DNA of 64,000 bases from Colimorpha sp045576855 (GTDB lineage: Bacteria; Bacteroidota; Bacteroidia; Bacteroidales; P3): contig JAZNHG010000031.1 in the NCBI GenBank assembly GCA_045576855.1, positions 1 to 64,000 on the forward strand, in the 5' to 3' direction. This document shows positions 42,787 through 51,824 of the stretch, piece by piece (the stretch's first letter is position 1; the number at the start of each line of letters is the position of its first letter). The translations under genes and the position numbers were made by a program. The notes under the pieces are model-generated. The model saw only the letters and a list, made by a program, of their open reading frames with translations. It was not told the DNA's origin and made no database searches.

Positions 42787-44193
42787 TCACTCGTTTTTCG
42801 GGCCAGCCTCCTTGCGCGGCTTGCGCACCGGAGGCACATAGCCGGGACGGAACACCTGCAACTGTGTCATCAGCAGCACGGCACCCAGCACGGCACCCAG
42901 CACGTCGCACACGGTACAGGTGAACCACACGCCAGTAAGTCCGTTGCCACCAGCGCCGACCATAAGGCTGGGTATGACGTACATCAGCGGTATGAGGAAC
43001 AGCACCTGGCGCGAGAGGCTTGTTGTGATGGCCACCCACGGCTTGTCGATGCTCTGGAAGAACTGCGAGTTGGCGATGGTGAAAGCTATCAGCGGCATCA
43101 TGACATTCAAGTAGCGCATGGCTGGCACGCCGATATCCAGCAACTCGTCGCTGTCGGTGAAGGCCCGCAGTATCAGCCGCGGCACCACCATAGCCAGCAC
43201 CGCCCCCACGGCGCCCACGCCGATGGCCCACTTCTGTGTGAGCACGAAGACGTCGCGCAGGCGACGGTTGTGGCCGGCGCCATAGTTGTAGCCCGCTATG
43301 GGCTGCATACCCTGGCAGAGGCCGAGGATGAACATCACGAGGAAGGAGCACCATGTGTTCACGATGCCATAGGCGCCGACGGCCAGGTCGCCGCCATAGC
43401 GGATAAGCTGCCGGTTGAGCAACGCCACCACAAACGAGGCGGCGAAGTTCATCAGGAAGGGACTCATGCCGATGAGCAGCACGTTGCGGAATATATACAA
43501 CTTGGGGACCCAGGCGTGGCTACGGAAGCGGATGAAGTGGCGCGGCCCGACGAAATGGGCCACAGCCACCACCGCGGTGGTGAACATAGAGATGGTGGTG
43601 GCCGACGCGGCTCCCGCAATGCCCCAATCCAGCACCATGATAAACAGTGCATCGAGGAAAATATTGAGTATAGCGCCGCCGGCCATAATCCACATGCTCT
43701 TGGTAGGATAGCCGCTGGCGCGGATGAGGCCCGTCAGGTTGAAGGTTACCGTGGTGAAGAACATGCCCGGCAGCACAATCTGCATATACTGGCGCGCATA
43801 GCCGATAGTGTCCTGCGACGCGCCGAAAAGTTCCAATATGCGGTCCATGAACAGGTAGCCCCCAGCGACGAACAGCAGTCCGAAGAAGAACGTCAGCAGC
43901 ATGCTGTTGCCCAGAATCTTCTCGGCCCAGCGTATGTCTTTACGGCCCAGCACGATACTCATGCGGCTGCTGGCGCCCACACCCACCAGCGAACCGAAGG
44001 CGTGGATGATATTCATAATGGGCATCGTGATGGCCAGTCCGGCGATAGCCAGCGCGCCCACATACTGCCCCAAGAAGACACGGTCGACGATATTATAGAC
44101 CGAAGCCACCACCTGGGTGATGACCGCCGGCAGAGCATACTGCCACAGCAGTCGGCCGATAGGGCGGGTTTCCAGTTGTTGTATGTTGTCCAT
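42787..44193 (-). CDS. MATE family multidrug/cation efflux transporter
   Basis: 468 residues with 12 hydrophobic segments in two halves. N-terminal RPIGRLLWQYALPAVITQVV and VYNIVDRVFLGQYVG are typical of the DinF/NorM-like MATE family in Bacteroidota. Other supporting parts: GASSRMSIVLGRKD, GLIRASGYPTKSM and GICQGMQPIAGYNYGA-like (seen as GLCQGMQPIAGYNYG). Inner-membrane H+ or Na+ antiporter; substrate unknown. It starts 21 bases after the SGNH hydrolase stop. Confidence 0.92.
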   Translation of the reverse strand: MDNIQQLETRPIGRLLWQYALPAVITQVVASVYNIVDRVFLGQYVGALAIAGLAITMPIMNIIHAFGSLVGVGASSRMSIVLGRKDIRWAEKILGNSMLLTFFFGLLFVAGGYLFMDRILELFGASQDTIGYARQYMQIVLPGMFFTTVTFNLTGLIRASGYPTKSMWIMAGGAILNIFLDALFIMVLDWGIAGAASATTISMFTTAVVAVAHFVGPRHFIRFRSHAWVPKLYIFRNVLLIGMSPFLMNFAASFVVALLNRQLIRYGGDLAVGAYGIVNTWCSFLVMFILGLCQGMQPIAGYNYGAGHNRRLRDVFVLTQKWAIGVGAVGAVLAMVVPRLILRAFTDSDELLDIGVPAMRYLNVMMPLIAFTIANSQFFQSIDKPWVAITTSLSRQVLFLIPLMYVIPSLMVGAGGNGLTGVWFTCTVCDVLGAVLGAVLLMTQLQVFRPGYVPPVRKPRKEAGPKNE

Positions 44194-44214
44194 GCAGTTT
44201 AAAGGAAAGATTTG

Positions 44215-45561
44215 TTATTGCTTGATGAAACACACCGCGGCCCGTCTTCCGGCTTGAGACGAGGTATCGGTACCGGAAGGGGCGTCGATACAGAGGAGGT
44301 AGACACCGGTAGGGAGGTGTCCGATGTGGAGGGTTACCGTCCCCTCGCCGGAACCGGCGGCCACGTGGCGGCGCATGAGAATGCGCCCGGCGGCGTCGGT
44401 GAGCGTCAGCCGTGTGCCGTCGTACGGCAGCGCAACATGCAGGACGGTCGAGGCAGGATTGGGCCAGAGGCGGAGCGACGAGGAGGATGCAAAGGGAGCG
44501 ATGCCCGAAGTGCGGGCGGTGTAGCTGAAGGTGTAGGTGTGGGTCATGCAATGCTTCTTGGCCAGGAGAGTGATGTCGTAGGTGCCGCCCTGAAGGTAGA
44601 GGTGCTGCAAGTCGCAGCGGCCGGGGTCCGTCTCCGAATCGGAGATGGCGGTCAGCGTGTCGGCCGAGCCGTCGCCCCAGAAACAGAAGAGCGTGTCAGC
44701 CAGGACGTCGACGAGCGAGAAGGCGGCGGCATTGCCGTGGTCGACGGTGTCGACGGAGAGGAGCCGGAAGGATGGCTGGGGGCGTTGCCAGCGGTCGAGG
44801 CTGTCGAAGACGACCGAGCGGACCACCTGTCTGATGGCAGCGGCCTGGGAGGCGGACAGCGAGGCGGCATAGGCGATGGCAGAGGGATCGCGGTGGAAGA
44901 GCATGACGTAGAAGGCACAGGCGGCGGCATAGGTGCCGGCCACGGAGGGGTGGCTCTCGTCGGCCTGATAGAGTTCGATGTCGGGATGCTCGTCGCGCAG
45001 GCGGTGCCAGACGCGTCCCACGGGGCAGAGCGAGGCGTCGTTGAGACGTGCCATCTGACCGTAGCGGAGGGCCAGGAGGCTGTCCATACCCTCATAGGTG
45101 CCCAGCGGCGGGAAAGCATCCGCATTGTGGCGGTCGCCGTTTTTGCGGCCCCAGGTCATATAGAACACAGGCTCGGCGCAAGGCGAGCAGGAATAGATGC
45201 TGTCGACCAGCCGGGCGGCATAGGGGAAGACATCTTGCTGCACCTGCCAGTCGGGGAACGAGGGATACTGGCTTTGCTCCTGCAGCACAACAGCATCCCA
45301 TCCTCCCTGGCGAATGAGGTCCATCGACTGGTTCTGGCAATGCTGCTGAAAGGTGCAGCCGCCGGGGGTGTTGCTGGTGGCCTGGAGCGTGTCGCCCATA
45401 CTCAAGGCCACCTGAGTCGTCATCTGGGGCAGGTCGTTGACACTGGTGTAGCTGTTGCCCACAAAGAGGACCCGTTTGGTCTGTGCCGCAACCTGACCCC
45501 ATGCTGGGGTAATCATGGCGGCCGATGCCATCAAGGCGAGGAACAGGAGTGTACGTTTCAT
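44215..45561 (-). CDS. SGNH/GDSL-type hydrolase (DUF4886-like) with T9SS sorting domain
   Basis: 448 residues from the ATG at 45561, which overlaps the upstream stop as ATGA and yields a signal peptide (cut after WGQ, about 23). The catalytic block VLFVGNSYTS has Ser37, and the late block ADESHPSVAGTYAAAC holds the Asp-x-x-His pair (about 200). The esterase-like domain is followed by a PKD-like segment (about 270-345) and a type A C-terminal sorting domain from LRLWPNPAST (about 363). It should be secreted by the T9SS and may deacetylate a glycan; the substrate is inferred only. A much longer frame to 46182 overlaps the amidohydrolase gene and is rejected. Confidence 0.88.
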   Translation of the reverse strand: MKRTLLFLALMASAAMITPAWGQVAAQTKRVLFVGNSYTSVNDLPQMTTQVALSMGDTLQATSNTPGGCTFQQHCQNQSMDLIRQGGWDAVVLQEQSQYPSFPDWQVQQDVFPYAARLVDSIYSCSPCAEPVFYMTWGRKNGDRHNADAFPPLGTYEGMDSLLALRYGQMARLNDASLCPVGRVWHRLRDEHPDIELYQADESHPSVAGTYAAACAFYVMLFHRDPSAIAYAASLSASQAAAIRQVVRSVVFDSLDRWQRPQPSFRLLSVDTVDHGNAAAFSLVDVLADTLFCFWGDGSADTLTAISDSETDPGRCDLQHLYLQGGTYDITLLAKKHCMTHTYTFSYTARTSGIAPFASSSSLRLWPNPASTVLHVALPYDGTRLTLTDAAGRILMRRHVAAGSGEGTVTLHIGHLPTGVYLLCIDAPSGTDTSSQAGRRAAVCFIKQ

Positions 45562-46766
45562 GACCGCATCAGTTGGTTTTGCAATGCCATGAGGGCGTTG
45601 TAGGCCACAAGTCCGTTGGCCAGTTCCAGGCTGCGCTCGTCGACAATGAGGTTGGGACGGTGCAGATTGCTGAAGGGGGTGCCAGGTTCGTGGATGCCGA
45701 TACGAAAATAGCAGGAGGGTATCTTCTGCTGGAAGAAGGCAAAGTCCTCGGCCGTCATGCGCAGGTCGAGCCACTCCACATTCTCCTTGCCGAGGAAGGC
45801 GCAGGCGTTGTCGTGCACCTGCTGGGTGCAGGCATCGTCGTTGATCACCGGCGGATAGCCATAGTCGATGAAGAGGTCGCAGTCCGCACCCATCGCCTCG
45901 GCCACGCCGCAGCTGATTTTGCGTATCCGCTCGTGCGCGTCGAGACGCCACTGCGGGTCGAAGGTGCGTATGATGCCCTGCATCTTCACCACCTCGGGAA
46001 TGATATTGGTGCGGCCCCCCACATCCTCTATCTTGCCTATGGTGAGCACGGTGGGCATCATCGGAGCCGCATTGCGCGAGACTATCTGCTGCAGCGCAAC
46101 CACGATATGGCTGGCCACAACGATGGGGTCCACACTGAGGTGGGGCGTAGCGCCGTGGCCTCCGCGCCCCTGGATGGTCCAATAGAGCTCATCGGTCGAG
46201 GCCATATAGCGCCCCTTTTTCATACCCACACGGCCGCAGTCCATCTCGGGCAGGCAGTGGAAAGAATATATCTCGTTGGGCAACACCTCGTCGAAGAGGC
46301 CGTCCTCCATCATCATGCGTGCACCGCCGGGGTACTTCTCCTCCGAGGGCTCGAAGATGAACATCAGGCTGCCGTGCATCTGCTGGCGCAGCTGCACCAG
46401 TATCTTCACGGCACCCAGCAGCGAACAGGTATGCATATCGTGTCCGCACGCGTGCATCACGCCGGGGTTCTCGCTGGCAAAGTCCAGCCCCGTAGCCTCG
46501 ACAATGGGCAACGCGTCGTAGTCGGCGCGCAGGGCCACACAGTAGCTGTCCGGCTCGTGGGCGCCACGCAGCATGGCCATCACACCCGTCTTGCCGATAC
46601 CCGTGCGGGGTTCTAGGCCCATCTCCGTCAGCCGCTCGGCCACGAAGGCCATCGTGCCGTACTCCTCCTGGCTCAGCTCCGGATGGCGATGCATCCAGCG
46701 GCGCCACTCTATCACCTGCTCTCGCTGCTCGTGGGCTAGTTGTTTTATAGTATCTATCAGTTCCAT
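45558..46766 (-). CDS. M20 family amidohydrolase (N-acyl amino acid / hippurate hydrolase type)
   Basis: 402 residues. Motifs of the M20D group: WRRWMHRHPELSQEEYGT, ADYDALPIVEATG, MHACGHDMHTCSLLGA (metal site), EPSEEKYPGGARMMMEDGLF, and RGGHGATPHLSVDPI in the dimerisation domain. It is a cytosolic zinc-type hydrolase cleaving N-acyl amino acids or related amides. It lies 30 bases downstream of hydE and is coupled to the SGNH hydrolase by an ATGA overlap. Confidence 0.92.
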   Translation of the reverse strand: MELIDTIKQLAHEQREQVIEWRRWMHRHPELSQEEYGTMAFVAERLTEMGLEPRTGIGKTGVMAMLRGAHEPDSYCVALRADYDALPIVEATGLDFASENPGVMHACGHDMHTCSLLGAVKILVQLRQQMHGSLMFIFEPSEEKYPGGARMMMEDGLFDEVLPNEIYSFHCLPEMDCGRVGMKKGRYMASTDELYWTIQGRGGHGATPHLSVDPIVVASHIVVALQQIVSRNAAPMMPTVLTIGKIEDVGGRTNIIPEVVKMQGIIRTFDPQWRLDAHERIRKISCGVAEAMGADCDLFIDYGYPPVINDDACTQQVHDNACAFLGKENVEWLDLRMTAEDFAFFQQKIPSCYFRIGIHEPGTPFSNLHRPNLIVDERSLELANGLVAYNALMALQNQLMRS

Positions 46767-46796
46767 TTTGTTATATGCACTTGTCTTTTTGTAAAT

Positions 46797-47801
46797 TCAA
46801 GAATCCATGAAGTCGCCCCGGTCCACGGGCACTTCCATGCCGATGGCCTGCATGCGGAGCCGCAGGTCGGCCACACTCTCGGCGGCCTCGCTGCCGGTGG
46901 CAAGCTTGTTGTTGTAGATGCTGTACAGCGCTCGGGTGTCCTGCGGCGACAGGTTGGGCATCACCACATTGGCGCCGGCGGCCACAGCGCGCTCGCGACC
47001 CGTGGAGTGGAGGGTGCCGAGGGCGGTGGTGGCGGGCAGCAGCACGCGGGGATTGATGAGCCGGATGATGGCCAGCAGGCGCAACGTGAGCTCGACGCTG
47101 CCGGCAGGCTCGCTCTCGAAGGGGGTGCCCGCAGCGGGAATGAAGGGGCCGATGCCCACCATCTCGGGCCGGAAATCGGCTATGAACTGCAGGTCTTTCA
47201 TCAGCGAATCGAGGGTCTGGCCGGGTGAACCCACCATAAAGCCAGCGCCGACCTGATAGCCCAGCCGCCGCAGGTCGGCCAGGCACTGCATGCGGTGGTC
47301 GAAGCTCATCTCGGCGGGATGCAGGTAGGCATAGTGGTCGCGGTCGGCGGTCTCGTGGCGCAGCAGGTAGCGGTCGGCGCCGGCCTGGCGCAGCCGCTCG
47401 AAGCTGAGGGCACCGCGCTCGCCGAGCGAGAGGGTGACGGCGCAGTCGGGATAGGTGCGCTTGATGTCGGACACGAGGGAGCAGAGCACCTCGTCGGTGA
47501 ACCAGGCGTCCTCGCCGCCCTGCAGCACGAAGGTGCGGAAGCCCAGCCGGTGGCCTATGCGGCAGCACTCGAGTATCTGGGCGGGCGAGAGCCGGTAGCG
47601 GCGGCAGGCGGCGCTGCGGCGGATACCGCAGTAGCGGCAGTCGTTCTTGCAGTGGTTGCTGATTTCGATGAGGCCGCGCATGAAGACACGCCGCCCATAG
47701 ACGCGGTCTCGCTCGCGGCTGGCAGCCGCCATCAACTGGTCTATAGCTGCGGGGTCCGACGTGGTCAGCAGTCGGCGTATGTCACTTGATGATAAATTCA
47801 T
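46797..47801 (-). CDS. hydE: [FeFe] hydrogenase H-cluster radical SAM maturase HydE
   Basis: 334 residues. Radical SAM motif CKNDCRYC at Cys51, Cys55 and Cys58, followed by GIRRS. Supporting HydE features: FVLQGGEDAWFTDE, TLSLGERGALSFERLRQAGADRY-like run (split: TLSLGE, AGADRYLLRHET), GAGFMVGSPGQT and GIGPFIPAAGTPFE. HydE acts with HydF and HydG to build the H-cluster; they are not in the window, so a partner locus is expected elsewhere. The start at 47801 overlaps the GH20 stop by 20 bases. Confidence 0.92.
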   Translation of the reverse strand: MNLSSSDIRRLLTTSDPAAIDQLMAAASRERDRVYGRRVFMRGLIEISNHCKNDCRYCGIRRSAACRRYRLSPAQILECCRIGHRLGFRTFVLQGGEDAWFTDEVLCSLVSDIKRTYPDCAVTLSLGERGALSFERLRQAGADRYLLRHETADRDHYAYLHPAEMSFDHRMQCLADLRRLGYQVGAGFMVGSPGQTLDSLMKDLQFIADFRPEMVGIGPFIPAAGTPFESEPAGSVELTLRLLAIIRLINPRVLLPATTALGTLHSTGRERAVAAGANVVMPNLSPQDTRALYSIYNNKLATGSEAAESVADLRLRMQAIGMEVPVDRGDFMDS

Positions 47802-49683
47802 ATACCGAGTCGCGTTCGATGTCCTTGTAGACCGGGAGTATTTTGATATGTGTGCCGCGGGCCAGATTGATGGGGCCCAGGTATATGTTGCTCTCGCGGG
47901 TGGGGGTGGACATGTCGGTGGTGTAGAAGATATAGGTGTTGGGCACCTCGGTGCTGATGGCTATATTCATCGTATTGTCATCCACACGGCGGGCGGAGAA
48001 CTGCGGAGTGAAGGAGCCCTCGCAGTAGCGGTAGCCCTTCTCGTCCAGGCGCTCCTTCTGCAGCTCCACCTTGCGCCGGAAGTGGTTCCAGTCCTTGCGG
48101 TCGCGGGGCGACCAGAGGCATTCGCTGATGGCCAGCAGGCGCGGCAGCAGCATGTACTCGGCATGCTGGGGTGTGTTGATGTATTCAGACCACAGGTTGC
48201 ACTGCCCACCCAGTATGTTGGCCTCCAGATGCAGGTTGGTGCCCATCGGGGCGGGGTCGAACTCGTAGGCTTTGCGCAGGGTGACCATGCCACCGATGGC
48301 GGCAGGCTGGTAGCGCGCGTCGGCCTGGTAGTAGTCCAGATAGCAGTAGTCGGTGGGGCACATGATGACTTTGTGGCCGCGGCGGGCGGCATCCATGCCG
48401 GGCTTCAGTCCGCGCCACGACATGACGACGGCGTCGTTGTCCAGGTAGGGGTTGTTGTCCACCGTGGCGGCCGACGGGCTCCACTCGCTGTCGCGCAGGC
48501 CCATGATTTCGTCCCATCCGATGATGGTGCGCCCCTTGCCGGCCAGGTACCGCTGCAGATAGCCCACAAGCCAGCTCTGCAGCTGCTCTTCGCCGTCCAG
48601 GTGCTCCTGGCGTATGCGCTGCTGGCAGCGCGGGCACTGGCGCCAGTTGTCCTTGAACGCCTCGTCGCCGCCGATATGGATATAGCGCGACGGGAAGATG
48701 TCGCACACCTCGTCGAAGACGTCGCGCAGGAAGGCCAGCGTGGAGTCGTTGCCGGCGCAGAGGATGGCCTTCGGGGGCCAATAGGGACCGATGGCCACCT
48801 GGTAGGGGTAGTCGTCGCAGGCCAGCTGGGGATAGGCGGCCAGCACGGCGCTGGCATGGCCGGGTATGTCGACTTCGGGAATGACCTCGATACCGCGTTC
48901 GGCGGCATAGGCCACTATCTCGCGCAGGTCGTCGCGCGAGTAGTAGCCGCCGTAGGTGGCGCGCTCGCCGTCGCGCGGCGGGTCGGCCTGGCCCCAGGGC
49001 TGGTCGTCGCGGTCCACCCGCCACGAGCCCACCGAATTGAGGCGCGGCCAATGCTCGCTGGGCAACCGCCAGCCGTGGTCGTCGGTCAGGTGGAAGTGGA
49101 AGCGGTTCATCTTGTAGGCGGCCATCACGTCCAGATACTTCTTGATAAACTTCACGGGGAAGAAATGGCGGCTCACGTCGAGGTGGGCGCCGCGCCACGC
49201 GAAGCGCGGATAGTCCAGCACCGTGCATTCGGGCAGCAGGATGGAGGTGTAGTGCACCTCCGTGACGTCGTGCGGCAACATCTGCGCCAGCGTCTGGTAG
49301 GCGTAGAAGAGGCCCGCCTCGGTGTTGGCCCGCAGCTTGATGCCCGACGAGCGCACCTCTATCAGATAGCCCTCGTCGCCCAGCTCGGGGTTGACCGTGT
49401 CGTAGAGCAGCAGGGCTATGTCGCTGGCCTGGTTGGCCGTCACCAGCTTGGGGTGCATACGCGCGTGACGGAGCGACTGCATGATATACTTCACCGTGCC
49501 GGAATTCTGGCCCAGTCCCACCACGCTCAGCTTGGGATTGCGGCGCAGCGTGAAATTGCCCTCGCGCTGCACCATGAACACTGGCTCGGGCACCACGCTC
49601 AGCTCGCCGACCACAGCCTTGTGGCCGCATCCGGCCAGCAGCAGCGTCGCCGCCAGCCACAGAATATATACTCCTTTTCGCAT
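47782..49683 (-). CDS. Beta-N-acetylhexosaminidase, GH20, lipoprotein
   Basis: 633 residues from the ATG at 49683, chosen because it gives a lipoprotein signal (MRKGVYILWLAATLLLAGCG, Cys19); a 10-codon longer frame is possible. N-terminal GH20b domain, then the catalytic barrel: FHFHLTDDHGWRL, IPEVDIPGHASAVLAAYPQL, HIGGDEAFKDNW with Asp340-Glu341 as the catalytic pair, and WDEIMG. C-terminal chitobiase-like beta domain (YIFYTTDMSTPTRESNIY). It removes terminal GlcNAc/GalNAc from glycans at the envelope. It is first in the GH20-hydE-M20-SGNH-MATE run. Confidence 0.94.
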   Translation of the reverse strand: MRKGVYILWLAATLLLAGCGHKAVVGELSVVPEPVFMVQREGNFTLRRNPKLSVVGLGQNSGTVKYIMQSLRHARMHPKLVTANQASDIALLLYDTVNPELGDEGYLIEVRSSGIKLRANTEAGLFYAYQTLAQMLPHDVTEVHYTSILLPECTVLDYPRFAWRGAHLDVSRHFFPVKFIKKYLDVMAAYKMNRFHFHLTDDHGWRLPSEHWPRLNSVGSWRVDRDDQPWGQADPPRDGERATYGGYYSRDDLREIVAYAAERGIEVIPEVDIPGHASAVLAAYPQLACDDYPYQVAIGPYWPPKAILCAGNDSTLAFLRDVFDEVCDIFPSRYIHIGGDEAFKDNWRQCPRCQQRIRQEHLDGEEQLQSWLVGYLQRYLAGKGRTIIGWDEIMGLRDSEWSPSAATVDNNPYLDNDAVVMSWRGLKPGMDAARRGHKVIMCPTDYCYLDYYQADARYQPAAIGGMVTLRKAYEFDPAPMGTNLHLEANILGGQCNLWSEYINTPQHAEYMLLPRLLAISECLWSPRDRKDWNHFRRKVELQKERLDEKGYRYCEGSFTPQFSARRVDDNTMNIAISTEVPNTYIFYTTDMSTPTRESNIYLGPINLARGTHIKILPVYKDIERDSVYEFIIK

Positions 49684-49810
49684 AACAAGTATTGTAACGG
49701 CATTCGACGGCATTTATTATATAACGTATAAATCTTTTTTACCCACCGCACCGGAACGGACGCCCGGCATGCACCGGACAGGGGGGCTCCGACACCCCGC
49801 CGCCGAGGCG

Positions 49811-50058
49811 TCCGAAATGTTAAATAGGTAGGATGGTGGTAGGATGGTGGTAGGATGATGGTAGGTTGGTGGTAGGATGACCCCTTTGGGATCGGAGGTC
49901 GACATAATGATGAATGATGAATGAAAAATGATGAATTCCAGGTAACTACCCACTATCCACTGCCCATTGTCCACCATCAACTGCCAACTGCCAACTGTCA
50001 ACTGTCAACTGTCAACTGCCAACTCAACTCCTCTCAGCGTGCATTTGGATTTTGCAAA
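49811..50058 (-). repeat. Composite 11-mer element, copy D
   Basis: In inverse orientation: TCCGAAATGTTAA (49811-49823), five 11-mers (49824-49878, four GGTGGTAGGAT-type and one GATGGTAGGTT), then GACCCC. Heptamers follow (ATGAATG, CTACCCA, AACTGCC, AACTGTC) and the other end CTCTCAGCGTGC ... TTGGATTTTGCAAA reaches 50058. It lies between the divergent GH20 and flippase genes. No gene is seen in the 441-base gap. Confidence 0.9.
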
Positions 50059-50124
50059 CGAAAAACATTAAAAAACGTTAACAACAATTCGCCCGCCCCA
50101 CAATAAAAGCGCCCAGCGAGCGTT

Positions 50125-51621
50125 ATGACGGATATGGCATCGTTAAAGAAACTATTCTCGGACTCGGTCATCTACGGCCTGAGCAGCATCGTGGGCAGGT
50201 TCCTCAACTACCTGCTCGTCCCGGTCTACACCTACCACATCAGCGCCGCCTCGGGCGGCTACGGCGTGGTGACCAAGGTCTACGCCTACACGGCCCTGCT
50301 GCTGGTCATCCTCACCTTCGGCATGGAGACCACCTACTTCTACTATTCCAACCGCGAGGGCATGAACCGGCGCCAGGTGTTCAGCACAGCCCTCGGGGCG
50401 GTGGGCGCGGTGGCGGCGCTCTTCGTGGCGCTGGTGATGCTCTTCATCGGCCCCCTGAGCACCGCAATGGGCTTCGCCGACCACCCCGAATACCTGCGCG
50501 TCATGGCCTGCGTGGTGGCGCTGGACGCAGTGCAGGCCATCCTCTTCGCCCGTCTGCGGCAGGAGGGCAAGGCGTGGAAATTCTTCACCCTGAAGACCGC
50601 CTTCATCGTGCTCAGCGTGCTGCTTACGCTCTTCGTCTTCCTCGTGGCCCCGCATTGGAGCCACCTGCCCTGGATGCACTGGTACAACGCCGCCGACCAG
50701 GTGGGCTACATCTTCTACATCAACCTCATCTGCACCGCCACGGTCACCCTCGGATTCGTCCGCGAGCTGCGCGACTTCCGCCCCGCGGCCTTCCGCCTCC
50801 CGCTGCTGGGCCACATGCTCGGCTACGCCTGGCCCCTGCTGCTTTTCGGCATAGTGGGCATCTTCAACCAGGTGGCCGACAAGATACTCCTGCCGCGGCT
50901 CATCCCCGGCCCCGAAGGACTGGTGCAGCTGGGCATCTATGGCGCCTGCGTCAAGATAGCCATGCTCATGGCACTCATCACCCAGGCATTCCGCTATGCC
51001 TACGAACCCTTCGTCTTCGGCGGACAGAAAGACAAGAACAGCAAGGCCACCCAGGCCCAGGCCACCAAGTATTTCGTCATCTTCACCCTGCTGGCCTTCC
51101 TGGCCGTGATGTGCTACATCGACGTGTTCCAGCACTTCGTCGGCGCCGACTACCGCGAGGCGCTGCCCGCCGTGCCCATCGTCATGATGGCCGAAATACT
51201 GATGGGCATATACTTCAACCTCTCGTTCTGGTACAAACTGAGCGGCCAGACCTGGTGGGGCGCCGTCATGAGCACCATCGGATGCGCCGTGCTGGTAGCC
51301 GTCAATGTCGTCTTCGTGCCCCGCATCGGCTACATGGCCTGCGCCTGGGGCGGACTGGCGGGCTACGGCACCTGCGTCCTGCTGAGCTACTTCATAGGCC
51401 AGCGGAAGAACCCCGTGCCCTACCCCGTAGGCACCATCCTGGGCTATTTCGCCCTCGCACTGGCACTCTATGCCCTCACCGTGGCGCTGCGCCCCGACGC
51501 CCTCGGCTGGCGCCTGGCGCTGAACACCCTGCTGCTGCTCGTCTATGTGGCCGTCGTGGCCTGGCGCGAGCGCTCGCTGCTCTCCTCCGCATTCAACCGT
51601 ATCAAACACCTCAAACGATGA
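50125..51621 (+). CDS. Oligosaccharide flippase family protein (Wzx-like)
   Basis: 498 residues with 12-14 hydrophobic segments. The N-terminus (LKKLFSDSVIYGLSSIVGRF) and YLLVPVYTYHISAASGGYGV are typical of the MOP-superfamily polysaccharide/lipid-linked oligosaccharide flippases. In the middle, GIFNQVADKILLPRLIPG and RYAYEPFVFG are conserved. It should move lipid-linked glycan units across the inner membrane; the specific glycan is unknown. No glycosyltransferases are adjacent. Its TGA overlaps the small lipoprotein start (ATGA). Confidence 0.88.
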   Translation: MTDMASLKKLFSDSVIYGLSSIVGRFLNYLLVPVYTYHISAASGGYGVVTKVYAYTALLLVILTFGMETTYFYYSNREGMNRRQVFSTALGAVGAVAALFVALVMLFIGPLSTAMGFADHPEYLRVMACVVALDAVQAILFARLRQEGKAWKFFTLKTAFIVLSVLLTLFVFLVAPHWSHLPWMHWYNAADQVGYIFYINLICTATVTLGFVRELRDFRPAAFRLPLLGHMLGYAWPLLLFGIVGIFNQVADKILLPRLIPGPEGLVQLGIYGACVKIAMLMALITQAFRYAYEPFVFGGQKDKNSKATQAQATKYFVIFTLLAFLAVMCYIDVFQHFVGADYREALPAVPIVMMAEILMGIYFNLSFWYKLSGQTWWGAVMSTIGCAVLVAVNVVFVPRIGYMACAWGGLAGYGTCVLLSYFIGQRKNPVPYPVGTILGYFALALALYALTVALRPDALGWRLALNTLLLLVYVAVVAWRERSLLSSAFNRIKHLKR

Positions 51622-51824
51622 AACGCCGCACATACACCCTCCTGACCATCGCCGCCCTCAGCCTTACGCTCGCCGCCTGCCACAAGACCTGCACCTGCAG
51701 CGGCTACGACGCACTGCCCCACACCTTCACCGCCGACGAAGTGCGCACCCACGCCGGCGGCGACTGCACAGACATGCGCAACTTCCCCGTACCCAACCAA
51801 TACTCCGTATGCAACTGGGACTGA
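51618..51824 (+). CDS. Small Cys-rich lipoprotein
   Basis: 68 residues. Lipobox LAAC with Cys21, followed directly by HKTCTCSGYD. A CxC pair four residues after the lipid-bearing Cys, and later Cys residues (GGDCTDM, VCNW), recall the two lipoproteins at 62753-63010 and 63007-63258. Function unknown. It is coupled to the flippase gene by ATGA and overlaps the next gene by 16 bases. Confidence 0.75.
   Translation: MKRRTYTLLTIAALSLTLAACHKTCTCSGYDALPHTFTADEVRTHAGGDCTDMRNFPVPNQYSVCNWD

Noticed and set aside
45562..46182. N-terminal extension of the SGNH hydrolase
   Set aside because: It overlaps the M20 hydrolase gene and would hide the signal peptide; the ATGA overlap at 45561 marks the start.
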